A DNA stretch of 64,000 nucleotides, from assembly GCF_001553955.1 (NCBI RefSeq), contig NZ_CP014234.1, forward strand, positions 992,001 to 1,056,000, read 5' to 3'. A model generated the notes under the pieces. The model did not search any database. It saw only the letters and a program-made list of their open reading frames with translations, and had not been told where the DNA came from. This document shows positions 29,265 to 39,596 of the stretch, piece after piece (position 1 is the first letter of the stretch; each line of letters opens with the position of its first letter). Both the position numbers and the translations under genes were made by a program. Source of the stretch: Moraxella osloensis (GTDB lineage Bacteria; Pseudomonadota; Gammaproteobacteria; Pseudomonadales; Moraxellaceae).

Positions 29265-29273
29265 TGCTATAAT
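29265..29273 (+). promoter_or_regulatory. Candidate extended -10 promoter of gatCAB
   Basis: TGC followed by the perfect -10 TATAAT (29268-29273), without a good -35. It would give a leader of about 70 nt before gatC. Confidence 0.45.
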
Positions 29274-29350
29274 TGGCTGGTTTAAAATCGCATCGAACAT
29301 TTGCCTTGTTTGTCCGTTTTTTATTTTTGTTTGTACTTAAGGAACTCATC

Positions 29351-29653
29351 ATGTCGCAGACGCTTTCAACTGATGAAATTATGAACATCGCCAAACTTGC
29401 TCGGCTTGGCGTGACCGCTGAGCAGGCAGATAGTTATGCCAATGACCTAAGCAAAATCCTATCGATGATGGATATTTTGGCAGAGGTCAACACTGACAAT
29501 ATCGCACCGCTTACCAATGTCCATGATATGACCCAGCCACTGCGTGAAGATGTTATTGGCGGTGATGGGGTTGAAGTCAATCGTGAGCTTTACCAATCCA
29601 TTGCGCCAAGCGTTGCTGATGGCTTATACCTTGTGCCACAGGTCATTGAATAA
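29351..29653 (+). CDS. gatC: Aspartyl/glutamyl-tRNA amidotransferase subunit C
   Basis: Small subunit of the GatCAB amidotransferase, which converts misacylated Glu-tRNA(Gln) or Asp-tRNA(Asn). It is 100 residues long from ATG 29351 (MSQTLSTDEIMNIAKLARLG), with AAGGAAC upstream; the frame is open 26 codons further but those residues do not belong to the family. DIAPLTNVHDM-like residues and QPLREDVI are the usual GatC core. The gene is the first of gatCAB. The presence of the complex suggests the organism makes Gln-tRNA and/or Asn-tRNA by the indirect route. Confidence 0.94.
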   Translation: MSQTLSTDEIMNIAKLARLGVTAEQADSYANDLSKILSMMDILAEVNTDNIAPLTNVHDMTQPLREDVIGGDGVEVNRELYQSIAPSVADGLYLVPQVIE

Positions 29654-29710
29654 GCCACAGCTCATCGAATACCTCGTCAAATTTTTGTTAATTAATTATA
29701 AGTGAAAATT

Positions 29711-31207
29711 ATGTCTGAACTACATACGTTTTCGGTTGCCCAATTGGCAGCAGGTCTAAAAAATAAAGACTTTAGCAGTACCGAACTTACCAAGCACTTT
29801 CTCAATCGGATTGCCCAGCATGATAAAGCCATTAACAGCTTTATCACAGTCACGCCTGAACAAGCGTTAGCGCAAGCTGCCGCCGCCGATAAATTATTGG
29901 CAGAAGGCAAAGGCGCAGACTTGACGGGCGTGCCACTGGCTCATAAAGACATTTTTTGTACCCAAGGCGTTTTAACCACTTGTGGCTCAAAAATGCTAGA
30001 AAACTTTGTGGCGCCTTACAACGCTACTATCGTTGAAAACTGCCAAAATGCAGGCTTAGTTATGCTTGGCAAAACCAGCATGGATGAGTTCGCGATGGGC
30101 TCGGACAATGAGTCATCATACTTTGGCGCCGTGCACAACCCCTGGGATGTCAGCCGCGTACCAGGCGGTTCATCGGGTGGGAGCGCGGCAGCGGTTGCGG
30201 CAGGTTTTGCGCCCTTTGCCACAGGCTCAGATACCGGCGGCTCGATTCGTCAACCTGCGTCATTTTGTGGTTTGACAGGGATTAAGCCAACTTACGGACG
30301 TGTCTCACGTTATGGGATGGTGGCGTATGCGTCAAGTTTTGACCAAGCTGGCAGTTTTGGTAAAACCGCAGAGGATTGTGCTTATTTGCTGAGCGTGTTA
30401 TCAGGTCATGACAGCAAAGACTCAACGTCTGCCAACAAAGAGGTGCCCGATTTTGTCGCTAGTTTGACCAGCAAACGCCAAGCCAATGCCAGCCATGATA
30501 AACCGCTTCAAGGGTTACGCATCGGGGTTCCATCTGAATACTTTGCCGATGGCTTAAATAGCGAAGTTAAAGCCAGCGTAGAAGCGGCATTAAAACAATA
30601 CCAAGCCTTGGGTGCAAGCTTGGTGGATGTGAATTTGACCAAACCTGAAATCACCCTTGCCACTTATTATTTGCTCGCCCCAGCCGAGGCTTCATCTAAC
30701 TTATCGCGTTATGATGGGGTGCGTTATGGCTACCGCTGTGACAGCCCAAAAAACTTAGAAGATTTATACACCCGCTCACGTTCTGAAGGCTTTGGTGCTG
30801 AAGTACAGCGCCGTATTTTGATGGGTACCTATGCGTTATCAGCGGGTTATTTTGATGCCTATTATATCAAAGCGCAAAAAGTGCGCCGCCTCATCAGCCA
30901 AGACTTTGCCAAAGCCTTTGAAAGCTGTGATGTCATTGCCACACCAACTGCGCCAACGACGGCTTATAAAATCGGTGCAAGCCTTAGCCCTGCCGAAATT
31001 TATATGGGGGATGTTTATACCATTGGCGTGAATTTAGCCGGTTTACCGTCATTAAGCCATCCGGTGGGTTTTGATGGTGACAATCTGCCTGTCGGCTTAC
31101 AGCTGATTGCAAAGGCATGGGACGAAGAGACGCTACTGCAGACTGCCGATGCGTATCAGCAAGTCACTGATTTTCACCAACAACTATCACCCATCGCCAA
31201 AGCCTAA
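29711..31207 (+). CDS. gatA: Aspartyl/glutamyl-tRNA amidotransferase subunit A
   Basis: Amidase-signature subunit that releases ammonia from glutamine. The 498-residue protein starts at ATG 29711 (an in-frame GTG lies 9 bases upstream). The Ser-cisSer-Lys catalytic set is seen as the Lys in [12 protein letters not shown] and the serines in [17 protein letters not shown] and [28 protein letters not shown] and [12 protein letters not shown] are further GatA signatures. Middle gene of gatCAB, 11 bp before gatB. Confidence 0.97.
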   Translation: MSELHTFSVAQLAAGLKNKDFSSTELTKHFLNRIAQHDKAINSFITVTPEQALAQAAAADKLLAEGKGADLTGVPLAHKDIFCTQGVLTTCGSKMLENFVAPYNATIVENCQNAGLVMLGKTSMDEFAMGSDNESSYFGAVHNPWDVSRVPGGSSGGSAAAVAAGFAPFATGSDTGGSIRQPASFCGLTGIKPTYGRVSRYGMVAYASSFDQAGSFGKTAEDCAYLLSVLSGHDSKDSTSANKEVPDFVASLTSKRQANASHDKPLQGLRIGVPSEYFADGLNSEVKASVEAALKQYQALGASLVDVNLTKPEITLATYYLLAPAEASSNLSRYDGVRYGYRCDSPKNLEDLYTRSRSEGFGAEVQRRILMGTYALSAGYFDAYYIKAQKVRRLISQDFAKAFESCDVIATPTAPTTAYKIGASLSPAEIYMGDVYTIGVNLAGLPSLSHPVGFDGDNLPVGLQLIAKAWDEETLLQTADAYQQVTDFHQQLSPIAKA

Positions 31208-31218
31208 GGAGCCTTGTT

Positions 31219-32733
31219 ATGACAAACGAAAATAAACCGCAAGCGCCTGCTTCTGCTCAGGCACCGTTGGTTGATGGCTATGAAGTGGTTATTGGTATCG
31301 AAATCCACTGCCAACTCAACACCAAAACCAAAATTTTCTCATCGGCTTCAACGTTATTTGGGCAAGAACCCAACACCCAAGCCAATATTGTCGACCTAGC
31401 CATGCCAGGGGCGCTGCCTGTACTCAACAAAGATGTGGTAGAAAAAGCGGTGATGTTTGGGCTTGGCGTCAATGCTGAAATCGGTATGATGAACGCCTTT
31501 GACCGTAAAAATTATTTTTACCCCGATTTACCAAAAGGCTACCAAATCAGCCAAATGGCGCACCCGATTGTCGGTGCAGGCTATATCGACATCGTGGTCA
31601 ATGAAGGTGAAAAAAACGAATACCCCAAACGTATTCACATTACCCGTGCTCACTTAGAAGAAGATGCGGGCAAATCGGTGCACGATGCGGTGCCACAAAT
31701 GACAGGCGTGGATTTAAACCGTGCCGGTACGCCGCTGATTGAAATCGTCTCGGAGCCTGATATGCGCTCAGCTGCCGAGGCGGTTGCCTATGTCAAAGCC
31801 ATTCACCAGTTGGTCACTTGGCTCGGTATTTCTGATGCCATTATGGCGGAAGGCTCATTCCGTGCCGACTGTAACGTCTCCGTGCGAAAACCGGGTGAGC
31901 CGTTTGGCACTCGCAACGAGCTGAAAAACATCAACTCGTTTCGCTTTATCGAAATGGCAATCAATCGGGAAGTTGAGCGTCAAATTGAGGATATTGAACG
32001 TGGCATTCCTATTAAGCAAGCCACTCGTTTATATGACCCTCAAAAAGATGAAACCATTGCGATGCGTGAAAAGGAAGAAGCCAACGACTACCGCTACTTC
32101 CCAGACCCCGACCTTTTACCTGTGCATATTGATACTGCAACTTTTGAACAAATCAAAAACGCCATGCCAGAATTGCCAGTGGCACGTCGTGAGCGTTTTC
32201 AATCGGCGCTTGGCTTACCTGAATACGATAGCCGTATTTTAACCGCTAGCCGTTCGCTCGCTGATTACTTTGAGCAAGTAGTGGCAAAAGTCGGTCATGA
32301 TAACGCCAAACTGGCTGCCAATTGGATAATGGGTGACCTGCTCGGCGCGCTCAACAAAGATGAAAAAACCATTGAGCAAAGCCCGATTTCAGTGAGCCAA
32401 TTTGCCAAACTGCTAGAACGTATCAAAGATAATACGCTATCAGGCAAGCTGGCCAAACAAGCCTTTATCGCCCTATTTGCTGGCGAAGGCGGTGACGATG
32501 AAACAGCCGTGGATAAAATCATTGCCGATAAAGGTTTGAAACAAGAAACCGATACAGGCGCGATTAAAGCGATTGTCGAAGACGTGTTGAAAAATAACCA
32601 AGCGATGGTCGATGAGTACAAGTCAGGTAAAGAAAAAGCCTTTAACGGTCTTGTCGGTCAAGTGATGAAAGCCTCCAAAGGTAAAGCCAACCCGGCGCAA
32701 GTTAATCAGCTGTTAAAAGAATTAATTGGATAA
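31219..32733 (+). CDS. gatB: Aspartyl/glutamyl-tRNA amidotransferase subunit B
   Basis: Kinase/transamidase subunit that phosphorylates the tRNA-bound Glu or Asp and binds tRNA. The 504-residue protein has [47 protein letters not shown], and [11 protein letters not shown], all typical of GatB. A C-terminal YqeY-like helical domain (about 360-504) ends [18 protein letters not shown]. Ribosome site AAGGAG lies before the ATG. The gene is followed by tRNA-Pro on the same strand. Confidence 0.97.
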   Translation: MTNENKPQAPASAQAPLVDGYEVVIGIEIHCQLNTKTKIFSSASTLFGQEPNTQANIVDLAMPGALPVLNKDVVEKAVMFGLGVNAEIGMMNAFDRKNYFYPDLPKGYQISQMAHPIVGAGYIDIVVNEGEKNEYPKRIHITRAHLEEDAGKSVHDAVPQMTGVDLNRAGTPLIEIVSEPDMRSAAEAVAYVKAIHQLVTWLGISDAIMAEGSFRADCNVSVRKPGEPFGTRNELKNINSFRFIEMAINREVERQIEDIERGIPIKQATRLYDPQKDETIAMREKEEANDYRYFPDPDLLPVHIDTATFEQIKNAMPELPVARRERFQSALGLPEYDSRILTASRSLADYFEQVVAKVGHDNAKLAANWIMGDLLGALNKDEKTIEQSPISVSQFAKLLERIKDNTLSGKLAKQAFIALFAGEGGDDETAVDKIIADKGLKQETDTGAIKAIVEDVLKNNQAMVDEYKSGKEKAFNGLVGQVMKASKGKANPAQVNQLLKELIG

Positions 32734-32740
32734 GTTGGTA

Positions 32741-32768
32741 TTGCAAATTCTGTCATTTTTGGTAGAAT
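32741..32768 (+). promoter_or_regulatory. Promoter of tRNA-Pro
   Basis: TTGCAA (32741-32746), a 16-bp spacer and TAGAAT (32763-32768), ending 11 bp before the mature tRNA 5' end. Confidence 0.65.
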
Positions 32769-32779
32769 AGTACACCTTT

Positions 32780-32856
32780 CGGGGCGTAGCGCAGTCTGGT
32801 AGCGCACTTGCATGGGGTGCAAGGGGTCGCGAGTTCGAATCCCGCCGTTCCGACCA
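32780..32856 (+). tRNA. tRNA-Pro (anticodon GGG)
   Basis: A 77-nt cloverleaf: acceptor CGGGGCG with CGTTCCG, D arm GCGCAGTCTGGTAGCGC, anticodon stem CTTGC with GCAAG around the loop ATGGGGT (anticodon GGG, reading CCC/CCU). The T arm has loop TTCGAAT, and the 3' CCA is encoded. The T stem GCGAG/CCCGC carries an A-C mismatch. Flanked by a promoter and a terminator. Confidence 0.95.
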
Positions 32857-32860
32857 AATT

Positions 32861-32897
32861 AAAAAGGCTTACGTGTTACGTAGGCCTTTTTCTTTTT
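32861..32897 (+). terminator. Rho-independent terminator after tRNA-Pro
   Basis: AAAAAGGCTTACGT with ACGTAGGCCTTTTT around GTT (one mismatch), then a T-rich run. Confidence 0.88.
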
Positions 32898-33032
32898 TGA
32901 GTTTTTTTATACCTATTGTCACAGTATTTTTACGTGAATATGACAATAGCTTTTTCGTTTTGATAGATAATTTTTTGATAAAATTTTCTCCCTATTTGGC
33001 TGTATTTATTTGACTGTATTTTTAGAAAAATC

Positions 33033-33308
33033 ATGAGCGCAATCATTAAATCATTCCTTGCTAAGTATAAACTGACAAATTTGGCTGCGGCTTTGGTATG
33101 GGTGGTTTTACCCCTCACCGCGCAAGCCGATAGCGGTCACCAAGCACAAACCAACAAAGATGCGATTGTACGTTCTTGTCCCAATCGTCTATGCCCCGTC
33201 GTGCAGACCCTACCCAAAGGCATCAAGTTTAGCTGGGTATTAGCCAAAAATGGCTTTGTGAACATTGCCGATTCTACCTTGTGGGTAGCTACTACTGACA
33301 TCAAATAA
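33033..33308 (+). CDS. Small secreted SH3-like protein
   Basis: A 91-residue protein with an N-terminal signal sequence (hydrophobic residues about 16-30, cleavage likely after AQA). The mature part of about 60 residues reads like a bacterial SH3 domain: AIVRSCPNRLCPVVQTLPKGIKFSW and a closing GFVNIADSTLWVATTDI. The two Cys around NRL could form a disulfide. Such domains bind peptidoglycan or partner proteins. The next gene is an L,D-transpeptidase-fold protein on the same strand, separated by a terminator. Confidence 0.7.
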   Translation: MSAIIKSFLAKYKLTNLAAALVWVVLPLTAQADSGHQAQTNKDAIVRSCPNRLCPVVQTLPKGIKFSWVLAKNGFVNIADSTLWVATTDIK

Positions 33309-33335
33309 GTGCTTGTATGTTTTCAAATTTTTCTT

Positions 33336-33369
33336 AAAAAGCCTGTCATGAATATGATGGGCTTTTTTG
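33336..33369 (+). terminator. Rho-independent terminator after the SH3-like gene
   Basis: AAAAAGCC and TCAT pair with ATGA and GGCTTTTTT, with an internal TG/TG bulge and loop GAAT. Confidence 0.8.
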
Positions 33370-33406
33370 TTATGATAGTCTAAGCTTAATGTTGAACGAG
33401 TCGATT

Positions 33407-33904
33407 ATGCCCTACCCAAAAATCATTATTTCAATTGAAAAACAACAGCTTACTTTATGTCTTAGCCGCACCCAGTCACAAACTTACCCCATCTCTACCG
33501 CCAAAAATGGTATTGGACAACTGCAGGATACTGGCTGCACACCGCTCGGTGCGCACGTGATTAGCGAAAAATTTGGTGATAATTTACCTATCAACAGTGT
33601 ATTTGTGGCACGAAAATTTACCGGCGAAATTTATGACGATTATTTGGCAACTACATTCCCCAATCGAGACTGGATTTTGACGCGGATTTTGTGGTTAGAT
33701 GGTTGTGAAGAAGGCTTTAACAAAGGCACCAATGAGCAAGGGGTGTGTGATACCAAGGCGCGTTACATTTACATTCATGGGACGCCCAGTACCGAGCCGA
33801 TGGGCATTCCGCTTTCTCATGGCTGTATCCGCATGCGCAATCAAGACATCATCACACTCTATGACCAAGTGGATATTGGTACAGCGGTCGAAATTTTGCC
33901 TTAA
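33407..33904 (+). CDS. YkuD-fold L,D-transpeptidase/carboxypeptidase, no signal peptide
   Basis: A 165-residue protein that is essentially one YkuD domain. The active-site motif is IHGTPSTEPMGIPLSHGCIRM (His early, catalytic Cys late, positions 124-144). There is no signal peptide or membrane helix: it starts MPYPKIIISIEKQQLTLCL. YkuD enzymes normally act in the periplasm. In Acinetobacter a similar cytosolic YkuD protein, ElsL, is an L,D-carboxypeptidase of wall recycling, and the same job is plausible here (inference). ATG 33407 is used; an in-frame ATG at 33389 is possible, and neither has a strong ribosome site. Confidence 0.82.
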   Translation: MPYPKIIISIEKQQLTLCLSRTQSQTYPISTAKNGIGQLQDTGCTPLGAHVISEKFGDNLPINSVFVARKFTGEIYDDYLATTFPNRDWILTRILWLDGCEEGFNKGTNEQGVCDTKARYIYIHGTPSTEPMGIPLSHGCIRMRNQDIITLYDQVDIGTAVEILP

Positions 33905-34106
33905 CTTTATCCCCTAACTTTATCAAAATTAACCTTAATAATATATTAGAAAAAATTAATAAATATAGTTATTGGTTAAAAAAAATTACAAAATAGTTTT
34001 TATTTATTCGTATTTTAGGCATATAATAGCCGTGTCACATCAATCGGCTTTAACTTTAATTAATAAGGTAGATTGATTATCAAATAACAATGAAAAGGAG
34101 CTGATT

Positions 34107-34715
34107 ATGTCAGTCGAAACATTACACAATATCGCAGAAACTCGCCGTTCTATCTATATGCTCAATGACCAATTGCCTGTCTCAAAAGATGAGGTGGTTA
34201 AACTGGTTGAACATGCCGTGTTACATACCCCCTCTTCATTCAACTCACAGTCAAGCCGCTTGGTAGTATTGTTTGGTGAAGACCATCAAAAACTTTGGCA
34301 AATCACCGAAGATTTGCTACGCGCGATGGTGAATGATGATGAAAAATTCAAATCAACTGCCGATAAAATGGCCATGTTTAAAGCCGGTGCAGGGACTATC
34401 TTATATTTTGAAGACCAATCAGTGGTCAAAGGCTTACAAGAACAATTCCCACTTTATGCGCATAATTTCCCAGTATGGGCAGAACACACCAGTGCGATGC
34501 ACCAATATGCGATTTGGAACGCCTTAGCCGCGCTCAACATCGGTGCAAACTTACAGCATTACAATGGCGTGATTGATGAAAAAGTGGCACAAACATGGAA
34601 CATCGATAGCAACTGGAAACTCATTGCGCAGATGGTATTTGGTGGTATCGCCGCCCCAGCAGGTGAAAAAACCTTTGAACCAATTGAAAAACGCTTAAAA
34701 GTTTACGGAAAATAA
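34107..34715 (+). CDS. Nitroreductase-family flavoprotein
   Basis: A 202-residue FMN-dependent oxidoreductase of the nitroreductase family, of the HBN1/Frm2-like group. It has RRSIYMLNDQLPVSKDEV, HTPSSFNSQSSRLVVLFG with the FMN-binding Ser/Asn/Gln, and WAEHTSAMHQYAIWNALAALNIGANLQHYN (positions about 127-156). WKLIAQMVFGGIAAPAGEKTF completes the pocket. The natural substrate is unknown; quinones or nitroaromatics are usual. AAGGAG precedes the ATG. Monocistronic with a terminator. Confidence 0.9.
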   Translation: MSVETLHNIAETRRSIYMLNDQLPVSKDEVVKLVEHAVLHTPSSFNSQSSRLVVLFGEDHQKLWQITEDLLRAMVNDDEKFKSTADKMAMFKAGAGTILYFEDQSVVKGLQEQFPLYAHNFPVWAEHTSAMHQYAIWNALAALNIGANLQHYNGVIDEKVAQTWNIDSNWKLIAQMVFGGIAAPAGEKTFEPIEKRLKVYGK

Positions 34716-34754
34716 TTTTCCAATACGCGTTTTGATAGGTGTTACAATAAAAGC

Positions 34755-34788
34755 AAAAAGCCAATATCTGACGGTATTGGCTTTTTTA
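34755..34788 (+). terminator. Rho-independent terminator after the nitroreductase
   Basis: AAAAAGCCAATA with TATTGGCTTTTTT around TCTGACGG. Confidence 0.9.
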
Positions 34789-34992
34789 TATAAATTTGAT
34801 TGCCATTAACTAAAAAATTAGCTCAGTAAAAACCCGACAATATACCGCATATTATCTACTGTCGGTATCGAAATTAGCGGCTAAATGCTGTCATCCATGA
34901 CTGACCTAACTAGTCATACAGTGATTGACTGATTGGTGCTTTCTGCAGAGGCAATTTTCTTTAATTCACATGCCTACAATCAAGCCAAACTA

Positions 34993-36540
34993 CTACCAAA
35001 ACTTTGGCGCATTTTTAACCGTTTTTAGACTCACCGCGCATTGCTCGCTACTCGCTTGCTCACGCCCGCTAAACCAACCCACCGCAAATAGTGCATTTGG
35101 GTCGGTTTTGGCTTTCTCAAGATAGTTAGCATGACCGACCACATTGTCATTATACTCACCGAGTACGTCTTGTGCAGGCTCTAAGTATTGCAAGAAGGCA
35201 TTGAGCTTCGTCGCTTTTTTTCCTTTTTTGCCATTGTTTTGGCTGGCAAAAAGCGGCGCAGCAAACTCACTGACATACCGCAGGCTTTTTAGGTCTTTAC
35301 GGACACCATGCTGGCTTTCTGTATCAAGACTGGCAAATTTATCACTCGCCGCGGCAATCGCGGTAAATAGTTTTTGCAACTTTTTGGCAACTGGGGCTTT
35401 GGCTTTTGGGCTGTCCGCAGGTACGGGCAAATGGGTAAAACCAATCAGCTCTAAGAGCAGAATTTGAAAATCATTGGCTCTGACGGCGTCAATCGGCATG
35501 ATATCTACTGCCGTTGACCACTCGACATGCGATGCACCGACTGATTCTAGCAGGGGCTGGGTTTTTATTTGCAAGATTTCTTTATCGCGATACTCCCCTA
35601 ACAGACTAAAGGTTTGTTTGAGTACCATCAGCCAATTTGGGTCGATATAATCTTGGGCAAATTTGAAATGTTTGAGGGCAGTGCGCAAACGCCGAATACC
35701 GACACGCAGTTGGTGTACTAAGTTGCCATCAGGACTGCCTTCAGCAATTGCAGAGGCATTGGGCAAAATCTGCACTAGGCAGTTATTGACCACTGCCTGC
35801 AAAAACGCAAATTGGCTGATACCTTTATGTAATTGCAGCACAGCCAAATCCGCTTTGACAGGCTCGGCAAATTGCTTATTCGCGAGTAGCAAACTACCCC
35901 GCTGCGCTTTGGTAACGGTTGATAAATATAATTTGTATTTTTTGCACCAAGTTTTAGCCACCTCAATCAAATCACTTGGGTCACCTTCAAGCAGCTCAAA
36001 TTCAATTTCATGAATATCCGATTGGGTTAACCCAGGATTATTGGCGGGTTTTTGTGAGTTTAGGTGACCTATGCCAACCTTGCCGATATCATAAGCGATT
36101 TCGATGCGGCTGTTATTTTTCTTAATTTGGCGAGAGGTGCGCTGGACATCGGTAAAATATTGCACGGTTAAGGCTTGAGGGAGCTCATCAAGCGGCATGA
36201 TGCTAGTCAGCTCTGCTACGACTGCCTGCTCTGTAATCAGTGAAATATCAGGCACAAGGCTACTAACATCAAGGGTATCTGGCGTACCCGTCAGGCTTAG
36301 CACGGTATTGAGCTCAACGCGTTTGGCAACGCCATCACCGGCTGTTTTGAGGGTTTGTACCCATTGGCTGTCTTCAAAGCGGATACGCAGGGCAATGCCT
36401 TTTTTGGCAAGGTCTTGATTGGGGGTATCAAAGTAATACGCAGATAGGCGCTTTTGCTGTGCAGTTTTGGTGTCGATGTTTTTTCTTAAGACGTTTTGTT
36501 GATAGCTTGGGACAGCAAACTTGAGTTCTAGTTCGTGCAT
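34993..36540 (-). CDS. CYTH and CHAD domain protein (inorganic triphosphatase-like)
   Basis: A 515-residue soluble protein. The N-terminal CYTH domain (about 1-215) opens with the metal-binding ExExK motif in MHELELKFAVPS. It continues with YYFDTPNQDLAKKGIALRIR and WVQTLKTAG, as in E. coli YgiF, an inorganic triphosphatase. The C-terminal CHAD domain (about 230-510) has VHQLRVGIRRLRTALKHF and HGVRKDLKSLRYVSEF with the usual conserved His and Arg/Lys, which bind polyphosphate in other species. The fusion suggests tripolyphosphate/polyphosphate metabolism; this is inference. Single gene, divergent from rlmD. Confidence 0.9.
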   Translation of the reverse strand: MHELELKFAVPSYQQNVLRKNIDTKTAQQKRLSAYYFDTPNQDLAKKGIALRIRFEDSQWVQTLKTAGDGVAKRVELNTVLSLTGTPDTLDVSSLVPDISLITEQAVVAELTSIMPLDELPQALTVQYFTDVQRTSRQIKKNNSRIEIAYDIGKVGIGHLNSQKPANNPGLTQSDIHEIEFELLEGDPSDLIEVAKTWCKKYKLYLSTVTKAQRGSLLLANKQFAEPVKADLAVLQLHKGISQFAFLQAVVNNCLVQILPNASAIAEGSPDGNLVHQLRVGIRRLRTALKHFKFAQDYIDPNWLMVLKQTFSLLGEYRDKEILQIKTQPLLESVGASHVEWSTAVDIMPIDAVRANDFQILLLELIGFTHLPVPADSPKAKAPVAKKLQKLFTAIAAASDKFASLDTESQHGVRKDLKSLRYVSEFAAPLFASQNNGKKGKKATKLNAFLQYLEPAQDVLGEYNDNVVGHANYLEKAKTDPNALFAVGWFSGREQASSEQCAVSLKTVKNAPKFW

Positions 36541-36837
36541 GATGGTGTCGATTAACCTATATAGCTAACGGATAAAACACCATCATAGCACAACTTTGCT
36601 TTTTAAAAATAACCACTTGGCTCATTTGTTAGCGGTAAAATTTTAAAGCATTTACATAACGCCCTATGATAAGTGATGACCCGTTATGCAATCACATCCA
36701 AACCTTCTTCTTTGAGCGATGTAAAGTCAGGTATTGATATAAAAAAAATCCATTTTAAGCTATCATAACCACAAAATTTTGATGAATTTTGTAATAAATA
36801 TTTACACTGCCACTCGATTAAATAGGTTTTTTAATAA
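36541..36837. other. Divergent intergenic region with a hairpin before rlmD
   Basis: Nearly 300 bp. A perfect dyad ACAAAATT-N6-AATTTTGT (36771-36792) lies 45 bp ahead of the rlmD start and may be a leader hairpin or operator. Nothing else is recognised. Confidence 0.45.
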
Positions 36838-38349
36838 ATGTCAAACGCTACCGCTGACCAAACATCGTCTTCCCAACTCACCAAAAACCCAAGCAAAAAA
36901 ATCAAACCCACCGCGCGGGTGCGTAAACGTTTGCAAGACGCCCCACCCGTTACCCTCACAGTGACCAATCTTGCCCATGACGGACGGGGCGTGGCAAGTT
37001 ACGGTGACCAACCCGACCATCACCTCGATAAACATGGCAAAAAAGTATTCGTCAGCTTTGCGCTGCCCAACGAGACCGTGAGCGTCAAAATCACAGGCTC
37101 ACGTAAAAGCATGGAAGAAGGTGACGCGCTTGCAGTGTTGGCAAACCCAAACCCTGAACGCACCACCCCGCCTTGCCCGCATTTTGGGGTGTGTGGTGGC
37201 TGTAGCTTACAGCACTGGCAACCCGATGGGCAGATTCAATTTAAGCAATCGGTACTGGCAGAGCTGCTCGAGCACCAAGCCCATATCCAGCCTGAACACT
37301 GGCTCCCCCCATTGGTGGCTGACCGTTTGGGCTATCGCACCAAGGCACGTATGGGGGTGCGCTATGTCGAGAAAAAAGGCACGGCATTGGTCGGTTTTCG
37401 TGAGCGCGCCAGCAATTTTTTGGCAAATTTAAATGAATGCCATGTGCTTGACCCGCGTGTCGGCTTTGAGATTGAGAACTTAAAAGCGCTCATCAGTTCG
37501 CTTGACGCCCGTGACCATATTCCACAGCTTGAGTTAGCGATGGGTGAAACGCTTGATGATGTGGCAGACAGTAAAAAATCAATTGCCGTTATTGTCCGTC
37601 ACATGGTGGATTTAGGTGAGGATGATATCGCAAAACTGCAAGCTTTTTTTGCCGAGCGTAACTGGCAGTTATTGTTACAGCCCAAAGGTAGCGACACGGT
37701 ACATCGTATTGACCCATTGTATGAAAATACTGCCCATGCGCGCCCATCAAGTTTGACTGTGCCACCGACGGGCGGTTTGTTTTATCGCTTGCCAGAGTTT
37801 GATGTCACCTTTGAATTCTCACCACTGGATTTTACCCAAGTCAATTTGTCAGTCAATCGTAAAATGACCAAGCTGGCGATTGATTTGTTAGCGTTGCAGC
37901 CAGGCGAGCGAGTGCTTGATTTGTTTTGCGGTTTGGGCAATTTTAGTCTGCCACTGGCGCGTCAAGTGGGTGAAACCGGCTTTGTGATTGGGGTGGAAGG
38001 CAGCAGTGAGATGACACAGCGTGCCAAAATGAATGCCACCGCCAACGGCTTGCACCATACCGACTTTTTTGCCCAAGATTTGACCAAAGATTTCTCGAGT
38101 GAGCCTTGGGTTGGGCAAGTCGATGCACTGCTGATTGACCCACCGCGCTCAGGCGCCTTAGAAGTGATGCAGTATCTGGATAAATTCAATGCCAAACGCA
38201 TCGTGTATGTGTCGTGCAATCCGATTACGCTTGCCCGCGATACCGCCGTGCTGCTTGAAAAAGGCTACAAGCTCACCCATGCGGGCGTGATGGATATGTT
38301 CTGCCACACAGGACATGTGGAAAGTATTGCACGCTTTGAGAAACGCTAA
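36838..38349 (+). CDS. rlmD: 23S rRNA (uracil-1939-C5)-methyltransferase RlmD
   Basis: SAM-dependent methyltransferase with a 4Fe-4S cluster. The 503-residue protein has a basic N-terminal tail, a TRAM domain (about 36-100, [15 protein letters not shown]) and the cluster cysteines in [10 protein letters not shown] (Cys113, 119, 122) with a fourth in NECHVLDP. The methyltransferase fold has [16 protein letters not shown] and DPPRSGALE. The catalytic nucleophile is in [13 protein letters not shown]. It is longer than E. coli RlmD (433) through the tail and insertions. Its stop codon overlaps the stop of the convergent DUF1615 gene by 2 bases. Confidence 0.95.
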   Translation: MSNATADQTSSSQLTKNPSKKIKPTARVRKRLQDAPPVTLTVTNLAHDGRGVASYGDQPDHHLDKHGKKVFVSFALPNETVSVKITGSRKSMEEGDALAVLANPNPERTTPPCPHFGVCGGCSLQHWQPDGQIQFKQSVLAELLEHQAHIQPEHWLPPLVADRLGYRTKARMGVRYVEKKGTALVGFRERASNFLANLNECHVLDPRVGFEIENLKALISSLDARDHIPQLELAMGETLDDVADSKKSIAVIVRHMVDLGEDDIAKLQAFFAERNWQLLLQPKGSDTVHRIDPLYENTAHARPSSLTVPPTGGLFYRLPEFDVTFEFSPLDFTQVNLSVNRKMTKLAIDLLALQPGERVLDLFCGLGNFSLPLARQVGETGFVIGVEGSSEMTQRAKMNATANGLHHTDFFAQDLTKDFSSEPWVGQVDALLIDPPRSGALEVMQYLDKFNAKRIVYVSCNPITLARDTAVLLEKGYKLTHAGVMDMFCHTGHVESIARFEKR

Positions 38350-39530
38350 AATTTGGCTTTATTCATACAATTTAAATAGCGTACGTTGACTTTGTCGGCG
38401 TACCATTTGGTATTGTAGTCACGGCTGAGTTTTGCCCCAGAGATGACCACCTGTGGCATGATGGCAGTAGGTGCGTTTTTGCCAGTTTTCATTTTGTAAA
38501 GACTACCGATGGTGCGATAGGTTTCGGTATTTTCAAAATCTTGGCTTTTTTCTTTTGCCAAGTCCATACGCACTTGGCGCTCCGTCAGGCTAATCATGCC
38601 TTGTTGTATCATTGATATCAGCGCCTGCTCACTTTGGCTGATATTGGCACTGATTTTATTGCCTTTTTCATAAATCAATAAATCGCCATCATAGTCTATT
38701 TCGGCTTTGGATAACTCTTTTAGCATTTTTTGAAAAGCCGCATTACGGCTCGAATACATCCCTGAGTTGTAGTCAGCAAAGCGATAAATCGGGTCTTGAT
38801 AATTGGCTTTGTACAGTAGCAAGCGATGGATACCATAGTACAATCCGCCATATTGGCTATATAAGTCTTTACGCAGTTCAAGGTTATTGCCACTTATACG
38901 GCGATGGTCACGCGCATAACTTACTTGCACCTGCATTGAGCCTAACGTGGTAATCGGGTCTAATTTTTCTTCGATATCCCCGCCCACCAGTTTGGTGACG
39001 CTGTTCAGCTTGCTGGCATAATATTTGCTTGAAAAATACGCAAACATCTGATGATAAATGTCGTCAAGTTCTTCTTCAGTTTTGACTTTAGCGATTTGTT
39101 TTTCAAAGCTGTTATCAGGCGTTGGCTCAGTTTTTAGCATGGTGCGAAAATATGGGGCTAGCGTTGAGCCCAATTTTTCTTCCAACTCCTCATTCATCGC
39201 TTTTAGGCTTGATTGCCCTAAATTCGCGACGGGCGGATTGGCTTTAAAATTAGACTCTTGGTCGATAATGGCGATAGCGGTACAAATATTTTGCGCGTTT
39301 TTTTCTATTTTTAGGGTATCAAATATTTGGTTGATGTCTTGTGCCCAGCTTTTGCTATCTTGTCCACGTTTGGGAATCAGTTTGGCAATTTGTTTGGCAC
39401 CAATGGGCAAGTTAGCGTCGGTTTGCGTTTGAAAATAATCACACCCTGTCAATCCAAGCGATAAAGTCAGCGTTATCGCCAACATTGACAGGGTTTTACC
39501 AAAGTTCGCAAGGCTTATTGCGCGGGTCAT
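38346..39530 (-). CDS. DUF1615 family lipoprotein
   Basis: A 394-residue lipoprotein from the ATG at 39530. Starting there gives a normal signal peptide ([11 protein letters not shown], then a hydrophobic stretch) ending in the lipobox LTGC; an in-frame ATG at 39596 adds 22 residues before it. The mature part matches DUF1615: [25 protein letters not shown] with a glutamate reminiscent of lytic transglycosylases, [15 protein letters not shown], and [37 protein letters not shown] (positions about 229-265). Lytic transglycosylase activity is plausible but unproven. It converges on rlmD with overlapping stops (CTAA). Confidence 0.82.
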   Translation of the reverse strand: MTRAISLANFGKTLSMLAITLTLSLGLTGCDYFQTQTDANLPIGAKQIAKLIPKRGQDSKSWAQDINQIFDTLKIEKNAQNICTAIAIIDQESNFKANPPVANLGQSSLKAMNEELEEKLGSTLAPYFRTMLKTEPTPDNSFEKQIAKVKTEEELDDIYHQMFAYFSSKYYASKLNSVTKLVGGDIEEKLDPITTLGSMQVQVSYARDHRRISGNNLELRKDLYSQYGGLYYGIHRLLLYKANYQDPIYRFADYNSGMYSSRNAAFQKMLKELSKAEIDYDGDLLIYEKGNKISANISQSEQALISMIQQGMISLTERQVRMDLAKEKSQDFENTETYRTIGSLYKMKTGKNAPTAIMPQVVISGAKLSRDYNTKWYADKVNVRYLNCMNKAKF

Positions 39531-39596
39531 GGTAAAATCTGACGCTACAGTAGTCGCATTTGTAACAAAATGAGATGGTAATTTCATTAAACTCAC

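Noticed and set aside
32780..32856. tRNA-Pro as an integration site of a genomic island
   Set aside because: No integrase, no repeated tRNA 3' end downstream, and the following genes look like host genes.
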